Shown: positions 27,020 to 34,750, counted from the first letter of the stretch. The stretch: 64,000 nucleotides of DNA from an uncultured bacterium (GCA_900551915.1 URXT01000008.1:7631-71630); one strand, 5' to 3'. Numbers and translations: made by a program. The notes: generated from the letters alone by a model not told the origin.

Positions 27020-28394
27020 AAACAATATAATAAAAGACTTGAAAAACATTTTACCCCGCGAAAACGTGCTTTCTGAATTGGAAGAACGCTACGCATACAG
27101 TCAGGATGCCACGAACATTCCTTCAATAAAAAATCTTGCAGACGCGGTTGTTTTTGTGCAAAGCATTGAAGAGGTTCAGGCCGTCGTGAGAATTGCAAAA
27201 AAATATAAAATCCCGTTAATCTGCCGCGGCGCCGGAACGAATGTCGTCGGAGCATGCCTTGCAGAACATGGCGGAATAATTCTCAACTTTTCAAAGATGA
27301 ACAAAATACTTGAACTTAACCGTCAAAACATGACCGCACGTGTTCAGCCGGGTGTAATTGTCGGCGAACTTCAAAAGCAGGCCGAAAATGTTGGGCTTTA
27401 TTATCCGCCAGACCCGTCAAACCTTGCAGTTTCAACAATCGGCGGAAGCATTGCGCAATCCTCCGGCGGTGCGAGAACTTTCAAATACGGTTCGACAAAA
27501 GATTACATAATTGATATGAAAGTCGTGATGGCTGACGGCGAAATTTTGCAAACCGGCTCAAATACAATCAAAAATGCGACCGGTTACAATCTCGGAAGCC
27601 TTTTTATCGGAAGTGAAGGCACGCTTGGAATAGTTGTCGAAGCGACTGCCAAACTTATTCCAAAACCGGAAACTCATCGTGTTTTGATGGCATATTTTGA
27701 CAGGATTGAAGAAGCTGTTACGGCCGTCGACAGCATAATTGAACAAAGAGTTTTTCCTACAACAATTGATTTCATGGACAAAAACGCAATTCAAACAGTC
27801 GAAAAATTCTACCCGTCGAATCTTTTAACAGACAAAGAAGCTGCTTTGATAATTGAAGTTGACGGATTTTCAAATGCTGTTGAATACCAGAGTGAAATCA
27901 TTAAAAATATATTGAGAGGCTCAAACGCTTCTGCAATCCAATGTTCAACAACTGAAGACGAGTACAATAAAATTTGGACAGCAAGACGTTCATCAATGGG
28001 CGCGTGTGCAAAGTTGAGGCCGAATGTAACAACTGATGATGTGATTGTTCCGCGTGAAAATTTGGCAAAACTCGTGTTAGGAATTCGTGAAATTTGCACA
28101 AAGTATAAACTTGAGGTTTGTATGGTCGGGCATGTCGGCGACGGAAGCGTGCACCCGCAAATTCCCATAGATTACAGAGACGCGGAGGAATATCGCAGGT
28201 TTAAGCTTGCAAAATCAGAAATTTATGATTTGACTGCACGTTTGGACGGGATTTTATCTGGCGAACATGGAATCGGAGCATTAAAAAGGGATTATATTCA
28301 CATGGTTGTAAACCCGCTTGCACTTGAATACATGCGGACAATCAAGAAAACCTTTGACCCTGATAATATTTTGAATCCTTATAAGATATTTTAA
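27009..28394 (+). CDS. glcD: GlcD-like FAD-linked oxidase (glycolate / D-lactate dehydrogenase family)
   Basis: 461 residues. FAD-binding type 4 domain: PLICRGAGTNVVGACLA, then GLYYPPDPSNLAVSTIGGSIAQSSGGART and IGSEGTLGIVVEATAKLIPKP; the C-terminal lid has GHVGDGSVHPQIP and LSGEHGIG, typical of GlcD/D-LDH. It oxidises a 2-hydroxyacid to a 2-oxoacid and passes electrons to a partner (GlcE/F or ETF). No partner subunits are adjacent. ATG lies within the last codons of the giant coiled-coil gene. Confidence 0.9.
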   Translation: MLTKNNIIKDLKNILPRENVLSELEERYAYSQDATNIPSIKNLADAVVFVQSIEEVQAVVRIAKKYKIPLICRGAGTNVVGACLAEHGGIILNFSKMNKILELNRQNMTARVQPGVIVGELQKQAENVGLYYPPDPSNLAVSTIGGSIAQSSGGARTFKYGSTKDYIIDMKVVMADGEILQTGSNTIKNATGYNLGSLFIGSEGTLGIVVEATAKLIPKPETHRVLMAYFDRIEEAVTAVDSIIEQRVFPTTIDFMDKNAIQTVEKFYPSNLLTDKEAALIIEVDGFSNAVEYQSEIIKNILRGSNASAIQCSTTEDEYNKIWTARRSSMGACAKLRPNVTTDDVIVPRENLAKLVLGIREICTKYKLEVCMVGHVGDGSVHPQIPIDYRDAEEYRRFKLAKSEIYDLTARLDGILSGEHGIGALKRDYIHMVVNPLALEYMRTIKKTFDPDNILNPYKIF

Positions 28395-28457
28395 ATTTTT
28401 CATAATAAGTTGTTATTAAAAATTATGTTTATTGAGGTTTATATATTCATTTTTTCT

Positions 28458-28748
28458 TTATTTTAGTAAAAAATGAAGCTCAATAAGTTTATCAAGCTGA
28501 TAAGTCACTTTTTTAGCCTCCGGCAGGTGTTGGCAGCACAGAGTATTTTTTAATTTAAAAGTCCTCCGGACAGGGAAACTTTTTGCGGAAAAAGTTTCAC
28601 AAAACCGCCGACCTGTACTCCATTCGCTAATCAATTGTAATGTTCGAGCCGAAACAGGCTGACTCATTTTTTCAAACACCCTTCCATCCAAAAAATATTC
28701 ATTCAGGCGTTCAGACAAAGCCTGTTCTGTAGTCCTCTCACATAACAT
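28458..28748 (-). CDS. Doubtful ORF over repeat-like sequence
   Basis: Open frame of 96 codons, unrecognised. It spans the AAACTTTTT palindrome, has no good ribosome-binding site, and its composition (many Arg, Ser, Thr, Cys) differs from neighbouring proteins. More likely an accidental ORF within a dispersed non-coding repeat than a gene. Confidence 0.2.
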   Translation of the reverse strand: MLCERTTEQALSERLNEYFLDGRVFEKMSQPVSARTLQLISEWSTGRRFCETFSAKSFPVRRTFKLKNTLCCQHLPEAKKVTYQLDKLIELHFLLK

Positions 28749-28997
28749 TGATTGCTCACTCCGTGAAGGTCGGGTTTCCCGCTAAAGACGCCACGGTTGT
28801 AACAGCGTAATTAATCCTTCAAAAGCTGCAAAGTCCAAAATTTATTAGCAGCCCTTAGTGAAACAGCAGCAAAGCGAGCATTGTTTGAGCGGTGCGCTCA
28901 TTAGAGGCTGAAACAAGTTTAGTTAGGCAACGAGCGAGTCTGCAAGCTTCAGGTTGAACTTAGGGATGCTATTTGGTCGCGTGTTTCTCTTTCTTTG

Positions 28998-29043
28998 GTT
29001 CGTTTCTTTCTCTTTTCGTCGCAAAAAAGAGAAAGAAATGAAC
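28998..29043. repeat. Long inverted repeat (19-bp stem)
   Basis: GTTCGTTTCTTTCTCTTTT pairs with AAAAGAGAAAGAAATGAAC around an 8-nt loop, with one G-T pair. It has no poly-T run after it on the plus strand, so it may be a repeat-element end rather than a terminator. Confidence 0.55.
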
Positions 29044-29084
29044 ATATAAAAAACATTTCAATCATATTCTATAAATTAATGTTT

Positions 29085-29150
29085 ATATACTGCCAGTATA
29101 TTTAATTATATTCTAGGTATTTGGTATTATTCAAGCTTAAATTTTATAAT
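29085..29150 (+). promoter_or_regulatory. XRE gene promoter with palindromic operator
   Basis: TTGGTA (29121-29126), 18-nt spacer, perfect TATAAT (29145-29150), with the ATG only 7 nt further. Twenty bp upstream of the -35 is a 17-bp palindrome ATATACT-GCC-AGTATAT (29085-29101), a good candidate for autoregulatory binding. Confidence 0.6.
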
Positions 29151-29157
29151 ATTTAAA

Positions 29158-29379
29158 ATGAGAAATTTGGATTTAGAAAAGAAGCTTGGCGCCAAAATCG
29201 CATATTTGCGAAAAAATAGACGGGTTTCGCAAGAAAAATTATCAGAAAAAACTGAAATCAGCGAAATCTATATCGGCAAAATAGAGCGCGGCGACGCTAA
29301 TCCAACCCTCGAAAAATTAAAACTCATCGCAAATGCCCTCGATGTTGAAATCTCAGAACTATTTAACTTCTCATTATAA
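29158..29379 (+). CDS. XRE/Cro-type HTH regulator
   Basis: 73 residues, a single helix-turn-helix domain: KLGAKIAYLRKNRRVSQEKLSEKTEISEIYIGKIERGDANPTLEKLKLIANALDVEISEL has the whole HTH_3 fold and nothing else. There is no Shine-Dalgarno sequence and the ATG is 7 nt after the -10 box, so the mRNA is probably leaderless. It is next to the second micropeptide locus; whether it controls that locus is unknown. Confidence 0.9.
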   Translation: MRNLDLEKKLGAKIAYLRKNRRVSQEKLSEKTEISEIYIGKIERGDANPTLEKLKLIANALDVEISELFNFSL

Positions 29380-29389
29380 ATTCAGAAGG

Positions 29390-29420
29390 TTGACAAATTT
29401 GTAAAAATCGTAAATAATAT
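29390..29420 (+). promoter_or_regulatory. Plus-strand promoter antisense to micropeptide locus 2
   Basis: Consensus TTGACA (29390-29395) followed by AATAAT at 17 nt (29413-29418) or TAATAT at 19 nt. Predicted start near 29426, at the base of the hairpin 29424-29484, mirroring locus 1. Confidence 0.6.
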
Positions 29421-29423
29421 ATT

Positions 29424-29484
29424 CATAGGGGGAAGCCCCCGACAGAGTTAGCCCATTGTCGAGGACTTCGCTTAGTACCCTATG
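29424..29484 (-). terminator. Long hairpin at the end of micropeptide locus 2
   Basis: Outer stem CATAGGG/CCCTATG (29478-29484 with 29424-29430) and an inner 13-bp stem (29457-29469 with 29432-29444). The two imperfect inner pairs are G-U in minus-strand RNA but C-A mismatches in plus-strand RNA, which suggests selection on the minus-strand transcript. Confidence 0.65.
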
Positions 29485-29489
29485 ATTGA

Positions 29490-29555
29490 CTAAATTTTAT
29501 AGGCTATTATTAGTATTGCTAGTGCTAATAATAGCTTTATTATTTCTGCAATCAT
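29490..29555 (-). CDS. 21-residue hydrophobic micropeptide, type I toxin-like (locus 2)
   Basis: ATG at 29555, TAG at 29490, 21 codons, the same length as locus 1. The peptide begins MIAEIIKLLLALAI and ends in LIIAYKI: one membrane helix with Lys at positions 7 and 20. AAAGGAGGTGG (29561-29571) is a near-perfect ribosome-binding site. The ORF contains an 11-bp palindrome. Overall plan (leader length, SD-adjacent hairpin, ORF palindrome, end hairpin, opposing promoter) matches locus 1 although the peptides share only general character. Function inferred, not proven. Confidence 0.62.
   Translation of the reverse strand: MIAEIIKLLLALAILIIAYKI
29503..29535 (+). terminator. ORF-internal palindrome, candidate terminator of the antisense RNA (locus 2)
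   Basis: GCTATTATTAG (29503-29513) pairs perfectly with CTAATAATAGC (29525-29535), followed by TTTATTATTT on the plus strand. An antisense RNA starting near 29426 would be about 115-120 nt. Confidence 0.5.
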
Positions 29556-29661
29556 TTTTACCACCTCCTTTCCCGCCATTTCTTAGTAAAATGCGTGTGC
29601 GGGCGGAAGGCGTGCGGTACTACCCTGTGTTTATAATATTACATCAGAACATTTTTGTCTA
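29556..29661 (-). promoter_or_regulatory. Promoter and leader of micropeptide locus 2
   Basis: Minus-strand TAGACA (29656-29661), 17-nt spacer, TATTAT (29633-29638); start near 29626 gives a leader of about 71 nt. A CCGCC/GGCGG pairing (29602-29606 with 29573-29577) ends just before the Shine-Dalgarno sequence and could hide it. Confidence 0.5.
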
Positions 29662-29672
29662 TTTCAAAACAA

Positions 29673-29696
29673 AAAGAGCGAAAAACTTCGCTCTTT
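29673..29696 (-). terminator. Terminator of the 44-residue ORF
   Basis: AAAGAGCGAA / TTCGCTCTTT, 10-bp stem, followed by a T-rich run on the minus strand. Confidence 0.75.
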
Positions 29697-29746
29697 ACAT
29701 AAACTTGTGCAACAAGGCACTTCACACAAATCCTCTTCAACAGCCG

Positions 29747-29881
29747 CTACTCTTCTATAGCTTCCTCTGTCTTTTTAATCTTTTTCACAATTCCTGTAAA
29801 TTGTTCTTTTATATATAAAATGAACAACGCAACTTCGTCCTTAAAGCTGTAAACGCCCGGCCATACTGTATATCTGTACAT
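29747..29881 (-). CDS. 44-residue hypothetical protein
   Basis: ATG at 29881 with an AAAGGAG site 6-8 nt upstream, TAG at 29747; a terminator follows 50 nt on. The product starts MYRYTVWPGVYSFKDEV, has a hydrophobic centre (ALFILYI) and a charged tail (KKIKKTEEAIEE). It is too short for confident homology. Lies in the accessory stretch just upstream of micropeptide locus 2 on the same strand. The interval to the receiver-domain gene (29882-30032) shows nothing else. Confidence 0.6.
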   Translation of the reverse strand: MYRYTVWPGVYSFKDEVALFILYIKEQFTGIVKKIKKTEEAIEE

Positions 29882-30032
29882 AAAGTTTACTCCTTTATTC
29901 TAACCTCTAACAAATTTGTTATCGGTTTTTATGGAAAGAAACTTTAGATTTTTAGTTTTAATATTACGAAAACTTTACAAAGCCGCCGCTTAAGCCCCAT
30001 AAGCACGATACGGCGCAATTCTGCATAAAACC

Positions 30033-30413
30033 CTATTCAAACAAAAGTTTTTTGTAACTTTCTTTGAGCTGGCACATTGGTTTTGGCAGAAATTCAACAT
30101 TATATTTATCAGCAATGCGCTTGATGTTCGGGGCCGCCGAAATAATTATTATACGGCTGTTTTCATACTCTTTATATGTTTTAATCTGTTTAACAAACCA
30201 TTCGCCGGCGTAAAGAGGCAGAAAATCGCTTTCCATCTGCATATCCGTGAAAATAATATCATACGGCTCGTCAATGTTTGCCGTAATTTTCTCCAAACCT
30301 TCTTTTGCACTTTTCGCTGTTTCAATAACCGTTTCCGCATCAAAAAGCCCGTTTAAAACGTTAACATGATAATCTATCCAGCCTGTTGAATCATCCGTTA
30401 CAAGAATTTTCAT
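30033..30413 (-). CDS. Stand-alone response-regulator receiver domain
   Basis: 126 residues, CheY-like. Acidic pair DD at residues 7-8 (ILVTDDSTG), phospho-acceptor Asp in IIFTDMQME (about 57), conserved Ser in IIIISAA and Lys in LPKPM. No output domain, so it signals through protein contacts. No histidine kinase is nearby. A long insert (FLPLYAGEWFVKQ) follows the phospho-Asp. Confidence 0.85.
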   Translation of the reverse strand: MKILVTDDSTGWIDYHVNVLNGLFDAETVIETAKSAKEGLEKITANIDEPYDIIFTDMQMESDFLPLYAGEWFVKQIKTYKEYENSRIIIISAAPNIKRIADKYNVEFLPKPMCQLKESYKKLLFE

Positions 30414-30434
30414 AAGCTTACTTTAACATAAAAA

Positions 30435-30455
30435 CGGCCGGACTTTAACCGGCCG
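30435..30455 (-). terminator. Terminator of the membrane Hsp20-like gene
   Basis: CGGCCGG / CCGGCCG with a 7-nt loop and TTTTTATG downstream on the minus strand. Confidence 0.8.
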
Positions 30456-30464
30456 CTTAATTTT

Positions 30465-31013
30465 TTAATCTACGCCAATCGGGACAACTATAATATATCT
30501 GTCGCCTTCTTTAAACTTGCTCATTTCACTAAGGTTTGCCTCTTCAGGGAAAATAAAGCTTTGCGTGAAACGGATTATGGAATTTTTGTTGTGCTTTTTT
30601 GTTTCACCTGCCGCATTGATTGTTAAAGTGTTGTTTTCTGCTGTAACTTCAACATTTTTTTCGTTGTTGTCAAAAGGCTTCAGGTTGATGATAATTTTGT
30701 AAGCATCATCGCCTTTTTCAATGTGCACAATCTGGCCGGCTTTGTGTTCAAGCATTCTTCCTTTTGCAAAGTCTCTGTCAGCCATTTTTTGCATTTGATG
30801 GGCTTCTCTGTGCATCATTCTGTCCATTTTCTTCATCTGAACAACCGGATCAAGCATTCTTTTGTAGTGCCAGTCTGTGACAACATAGAAAGCCGCAAAT
30901 GCCCCCAAAAATGTCAGCAGACCGGTTAAGATATGTTTCCATACTGGATGTCCGCATAAAAAACAGTTGTCATGGTTGTGTTCATGATGGTGTTCATAAT
31001 TGTTTTCGTCCAT
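30465..31013 (-). CDS. Membrane-anchored Hsp20/alpha-crystallin-like protein
   Basis: 182 residues. A His-rich N-terminus (YEHHHEHNHDNCFLCGHP) is followed by one transmembrane helix (WKHILTGLLTFLGAFAAFYVV), a Met/His/Lys-rich helical linker (QMKKMDRMMHREAHQM) and a C-terminal alpha-crystallin-type domain (YKIIINLKPFDNNEKNVEVTAENNTLTI ... TQSFIFPEEANL). The His/Cys cluster could bind metal. A canonical soluble Hsp20 is at 47596. Membrane-tethered chaperone is inferred. AAAGGAG supports the start. Confidence 0.7.
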   Translation of the reverse strand: MDENNYEHHHEHNHDNCFLCGHPVWKHILTGLLTFLGAFAAFYVVTDWHYKRMLDPVVQMKKMDRMMHREAHQMQKMADRDFAKGRMLEHKAGQIVHIEKGDDAYKIIINLKPFDNNEKNVEVTAENNTLTINAAGETKKHNKNSIIRFTQSFIFPEEANLSEMSKFKEGDRYIIVVPIGVD

Positions 31014-31154
31014 TTTGAAACTCCTTTCTTCTTTACTTCGTCATAATATTTCAATCAGATATAAATTGTCCATAGCCCGGGCAGGTTAATGCATTTAACA
31101 AACTTGCCAAAACTCTAAAAATATGATATACTAAAGTCGGAGGGTTAATGTAGA

Positions 31155-31346
31155 ATGGCAAAAATACTAGTTACTATGCCAGATGAATTTTTAAATCGTG
31201 TAGATGGTCTTGCAAGCAACGAACAGCGCACCAGAAGTGAACTTATCCGCGAAGCGTTAAGAACTTACATGCGCAGAACCACCACACATCAGATGCAAAA
31301 AGCTGAAAATAATGCCAAAATTTTGGATGACCTGCTGCGAACATAG
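31155..31346 (+). CDS. Ribbon-helix-helix (CopG-like) protein
   Basis: 63 residues. MAKILVTMPDEFLNRVDGLA and RTRSELIREALRTYMRR are the strand and helices of an RHH DNA-binding dimer, as in CopG regulators and antitoxins. No toxin ORF follows; the next gene is on the other strand, so it is an orphan. Promoter: TTGCCA (31104-31109), 17 nt, TATACT (31127-31132); GGAGGG ribosome-binding site. Confidence 0.85.
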   Translation: MAKILVTMPDEFLNRVDGLASNEQRTRSELIREALRTYMRRTTTHQMQKAENNAKILDDLLRT

Positions 31347-31477
31347 TCTGTTCTTGCTCATAAAAACAGCAAACAAAAATCACTGGATTGGAATTAAGAA
31401 AATTTTATAAATTGTATTAAAAGTCGCTGACAAAATTATATTTTGTACGTAATTATTTAGTGCGACAAATTTTGAAA

Positions 31478-32902
31478 TTACTTAATCACTTCAATAAATT
31501 CGTAATCCTGCAAATACGGCAGATGTTCTTCGGTTATCAACTCGCCTGGAAGTAAAATAGCAATTCCGGGCGGGCATTCGGCAATTACTTCTGCTGAAAT
31601 TCGTCCGATAGCCTGTGATTTTGCAACGGTTTCTTTTTGTGCGTAATAGCTGTCCTGCAAATTCATTTTTATAATAGGCGTAAGCATTGGCATATGCTTT
31701 TTGTTTTCAAGGTAGCATATATCAGTGTATTTTGTTTTGTCAATCTTGTGTAAGCATTCAACAAGATATTTCATATCCGCTCTTGAGTTTCCGAGGTTTG
31801 AAAGCAGTAAAAGCCCGGCGTCCGATGCACTTTCGACTTCGATGTTAAAATCAATCTCCAAAATTGATTCCAAACGTTTTCCTGACAAGCCGTCTGCTTT
31901 TATAAATACTTTTGTGATGTCGGTTTTGTAGCCGAAATCGGGTTTTAGATGATGAATATGCTCCATTGTGTCGATTTCGCGGCGAAGATATTTAGCGTTT
32001 TCAATTGCGCGCGCAAGCTGTTTTTTGCCGCGCGGGCTGTCCAAATTGGCGCGTGCTGCATCCAAACTTGCCAGTAAAAGCATTGATGGGCTTGTTGTGT
32101 GAAGAAGTTTCAAAGCTTTTTCAACCGCATCAACGTCAAGCATTGAATTTTGCGCAATATGAAGCATTGAACTCTGGCTCATTGACCCGCCTGTTTTGTG
32201 AAGCGAATGAACAACCGCATCAGCTCCTAATTGCAGCGCAGGTGTCGGAAGATGTTTGTTAAAATTCCACAAACAAGCGTGTGCTTCATCAACAATCAGC
32301 GGAACATTGTATTTTTTGCAGACTGCTGAAATCGATTTGACATCAGAAACAACGCCTTCGTAAGTAGGATTTGTAATCCAAACCATTGCAATGTCATCAT
32401 GAAGTTTTAATTGTTCTTCAACGCTTTCCGGGCTGATATTTCCCCAAATCCCCCAGTCTTCAAAGCGATTTGGAATAAGCCATAAAGGTTCTGCGCCTGA
32501 AATTATCATTCCTGTCAAAACCGAGCGGTGACAGTTTCTGTTTGTTAAAATTCTCTGGCCTCTTTTGGTTAAACCCATTGCAAGCGCAAGGTTTCCGGCC
32601 GTTGACCCGTTTAAAAGAAAGAAAGTCTTTTTAGCGCCAAAAGCCGCGGCTGCAAGTTCCTGAGCCTCTCTTATCGGGCCTGTCGCAGGATGAAGCGTGC
32701 CCAAACCGTCAAATTCGTCAGTTGTATCAAGCGAAAGAGCTTTTTTACCGATTAATTTTCTGAAATCAGGCAAAGTTCCGCCGCCCTTTGTATGGCCTGG
32801 AATATGAAATTGATAAGTTGGGTTTTCATAAGCTTTTTTAAGCGCATCTACAATTGGGGCTTTTGTTTTGAGTATTTTTTCATTCTTTGTTACGTTTGTC
32901 AT
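31478..32902 (-). CDS. Orn/Lys/Arg decarboxylase family (probable arginine decarboxylase)
   Basis: 474 residues from the ATG of MTNVTKNEKILK; a 14-codon extension upstream is hydrophobic and overlaps the divergent promoter, so it is unlikely. PLP fold-type I: YQFHIPGHTKGGG near the start, LNGSTAGNLALAMG for phosphate binding, IVDEAHACLW, and the Schiff-base lysine in HSLHKTGGSMSQSS. This family removes CO2 from arginine, lysine or ornithine in polyamine synthesis or acid resistance; arginine is the likely substrate in cyanobacterial relatives, but sequence alone does not settle it. Confidence 0.88.
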   Translation of the reverse strand: MTNVTKNEKILKTKAPIVDALKKAYENPTYQFHIPGHTKGGGTLPDFRKLIGKKALSLDTTDEFDGLGTLHPATGPIREAQELAAAAFGAKKTFFLLNGSTAGNLALAMGLTKRGQRILTNRNCHRSVLTGMIISGAEPLWLIPNRFEDWGIWGNISPESVEEQLKLHDDIAMVWITNPTYEGVVSDVKSISAVCKKYNVPLIVDEAHACLWNFNKHLPTPALQLGADAVVHSLHKTGGSMSQSSMLHIAQNSMLDVDAVEKALKLLHTTSPSMLLLASLDAARANLDSPRGKKQLARAIENAKYLRREIDTMEHIHHLKPDFGYKTDITKVFIKADGLSGKRLESILEIDFNIEVESASDAGLLLLSNLGNSRADMKYLVECLHKIDKTKYTDICYLENKKHMPMLTPIIKMNLQDSYYAQKETVAKSQAIGRISAEVIAECPPGIAILLPGELITEEHLPYLQDYEFIEVIK

Positions 32903-32950
32903 ACTGTTTACAATATACAATAAAAAAATCATGAATTTCAACATATTTCA

Positions 32951-32967
32951 TGCTATAATTAATATTT
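32951..32967 (+). promoter_or_regulatory. Extended -10 promoter of the porin gene
   Basis: TGCTATAAT (32951-32959) is an extended -10 box; the GTG start is 8 nt after it, so the transcript would be leaderless or nearly so. No Shine-Dalgarno sequence. Confidence 0.6.
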
Positions 32968-34266
32968 GTGAAGCGATTTTTTCAAATAGTCTGGATAATA
33001 TTTATTTTAACCTCTTTAAATTTTTCGGCAGCAGAGGCTAAACCGAGAAAACAGGCCCCTAAACAAGAGGTTATTCATCTTGATATTGAAAAAACTGAAG
33101 AAGCTAAGTCCGGTCGTTTTTCTTCTCTCAAGGAAAAAGAAACGGAGGAAGAATTAAAAAACGATGCACTTAATGATAATATTGACAAGGAGTTTTCTAT
33201 TTTTGACAACCTTGTGGATACGGATAAAGCCAGCGAACATCCATTCAAAATTGAAGAAGAATCTTTGTTCGGCCGGATTTATAAGAAAAAACTTGAAAGA
33301 ACATCTATACCCTCTTATCTTTTGCAGGAGGAACTGACCTTCAGATATAAGAAAGGGCCTGTAGACAAAGTGCAATTTTATGGTGCTTACCAAGGTCGTT
33401 TTGGCAGTTCATTTGCTGGAAGCGATTATGATACGACTTATGAAAACGGATTTGCAGAAATTGGCGTTGTCGGTGATTTCAAGGATAAAAATACTGACTT
33501 TAAATTGCAGTTAAATCTGCGTCCGATTTCGGGCGAATCTTATTTTCGCGGCATGATTTCGGATATGTACATAATGAACACGGCAATTCCGCATCACAAG
33601 ATTATTGTGGGTCACTCAAGAGACCAGATAGGTGTTGAAGGCGGCGCAAGCTCTTATACACTTCCTTTTGCTATGCGCTCGCAAATTGCAAGAAATTTTG
33701 GAAACGTACGCGCGCTTGGTGTTCGTGTTGTTGGGGATTATTCGCTTGTGGATTACCAGCTTGCATTAAACAGCTCTGACAGATATTTCCATGAATTTTT
33801 TCCGGGCGCTGAATTCACCGGCTGGGTTAACTTTAAACCTCTGGGGAAAACCGACGGTAAATATGGGAATTTGATTATCGGAACAGGCTTAAACGCCGGC
33901 CGGCGTCATGAAAACTACGCTGTTGGCGGAGCATACGTCGGATATTCTTACAAAAAATTTGCGGCAAATGCAGAATATGCAATTGCAGACGGATACAACG
34001 GCAGAAGTTTTAGTTCGGATAAAGCCACAGGTTTTTATACAACTGTTTCATACAGATTAACCAAAAGGCTTCATGTTCTTGCGCGTTTCGACCAGTTCGA
34101 CCCGAACCGTGACGTAAGCGGTGATTTGAGAAGAGAATATACGGCAGGTTTGAACTATTTTATCAAAGGCCAAGCGCTTCGTCTTATCTTAAACTACGTT
34201 TTCTGTGATAACCAGCAAACCGAAGACAGCCACAGAATTATTCTTGGCACTCAAATCCTGCTTTAA
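32968..34266 (+). CDS. Outer-membrane beta-barrel protein (porin-like)
   Basis: 432 residues starting at GTG. A signal peptide (MKRFFQIVWIIFILTSLNFSAAEA) precedes a charged, probably disordered segment (about 25-110). The rest shows alternating hydrophobic/polar strands with aromatic girdles (FTGWVNFKPL, YAVGGAYVGYSYKKF, ATGFYTTVSYRLTKRLHVLARFDQFDPN) and ends in HRIILGTQILL, like phosphate-selective-type porins. No SLH domain, unlike many cyanobacterial porins. Divergent from the decarboxylase gene. Confidence 0.78.
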   Translation: MKRFFQIVWIIFILTSLNFSAAEAKPRKQAPKQEVIHLDIEKTEEAKSGRFSSLKEKETEEELKNDALNDNIDKEFSIFDNLVDTDKASEHPFKIEEESLFGRIYKKKLERTSIPSYLLQEELTFRYKKGPVDKVQFYGAYQGRFGSSFAGSDYDTTYENGFAEIGVVGDFKDKNTDFKLQLNLRPISGESYFRGMISDMYIMNTAIPHHKIIVGHSRDQIGVEGGASSYTLPFAMRSQIARNFGNVRALGVRVVGDYSLVDYQLALNSSDRYFHEFFPGAEFTGWVNFKPLGKTDGKYGNLIIGTGLNAGRRHENYAVGGAYVGYSYKKFAANAEYAIADGYNGRSFSSDKATGFYTTVSYRLTKRLHVLARFDQFDPNRDVSGDLRREYTAGLNYFIKGQALRLILNYVFCDNQQTEDSHRIILGTQILL

Positions 34267-34354
34267 CATAAAAAAAATTGAGTTCGTGGGAAATTTTTTT
34301 CTTCTTCCCAATTCCTGAATGCATTATGCCTTTTGTCTTTTTTCAATACCCCGC

Positions 34355-34383
34355 TTGCATAATTTTGAAACATGCGTTATAAT
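34355..34383 (+). promoter_or_regulatory. Promoter of the zinc-ribbon gene
   Basis: TTGCAT (34355-34360), 17-nt spacer, TATAAT (34378-34383); ribosome-binding site CAGGAG lies before the ATG at 34449. Confidence 0.6.
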
Positions 34384-34448
34384 CTATAAGATAAGGAGAA
34401 TTTAGCAATAGATTTCCCTTACAAAGTACAAAATCAGGAGAACACAAA

Positions 34449-34727
34449 ATGTACCAAGATGAAAAACTAGTATGTGAAGATTGCGGAGCAGAATTTGTCT
34501 TCACAGCAGGCGAACAGGAATTTTATGCAGAAAAAGGGCTTGTAAACAAACCCAAAAGATGCCCTGACTGCCGCAAAGCCCGCAGACAAAACAACAGACG
34601 CGGACAAAGAAGAATGTATGACGCTGTTTGTTCAAAATGCGGTGTGCAAACTCAGGTTCCGTTCAAACCAATTCCAGGGAAAGAAGTCTATTGCAAAGAT
34701 TGTTTCTCTGCTATCCATGCAGAATAA
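34449..34727 (+). CDS. Small double zinc-ribbon protein
   Basis: 92 residues with four CxxC knuckles: CEDCG, CPDCR, CSKCG, CKDC. The first half (VCEDCGAEFVFTAGEQEFYAEKGL ... PKRCPDCRKARR) matches the probable zinc-ribbon family found in many bacteria; the basic link (RRQNNRRGQRR) suggests nucleic acid contact; the second half (VCSKCGVQTQVPFKPIPGKEVYCKDC) is the partner knuckle. Function not established. Own promoter and terminator. Confidence 0.85.
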   Translation: MYQDEKLVCEDCGAEFVFTAGEQEFYAEKGLVNKPKRCPDCRKARRQNNRRGQRRMYDAVCSKCGVQTQVPFKPIPGKEVYCKDCFSAIHAE

Positions 34728-34750
34728 TTATATTTACATAGATTCAAAGA

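Larger units (their letters stand above)
28395..29157. other. Gene-poor accessory stretch
   Basis: 763 nt without a convincing gene. It contains one weak minus ORF (28458-28748), a perfect AAACTTTTT-GCGG-AAAAAGTTT hairpin near 28577-28598, a GAGCG-GTG-CGCTC hairpin (28887-28899), a long terminator-like hairpin (28998-29043) and the regulatory region of the XRE gene. Its base composition is visibly less AT-rich than neighbouring intergenic DNA. It may be a decayed mobile or repeat element. Confidence 0.5.

Noticed and set aside
28458..28748. A real 96-residue protein
   Set aside because: No ribosome-binding site, overlaps a perfect palindrome, composition unlike neighbours; kept only as a doubtful entry.
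31155..31346. Antitoxin of a type II toxin-antitoxin pair
   Set aside because: No toxin ORF follows on the same strand; the next 130 nt are non-coding and the next gene is a convergent decarboxylase.
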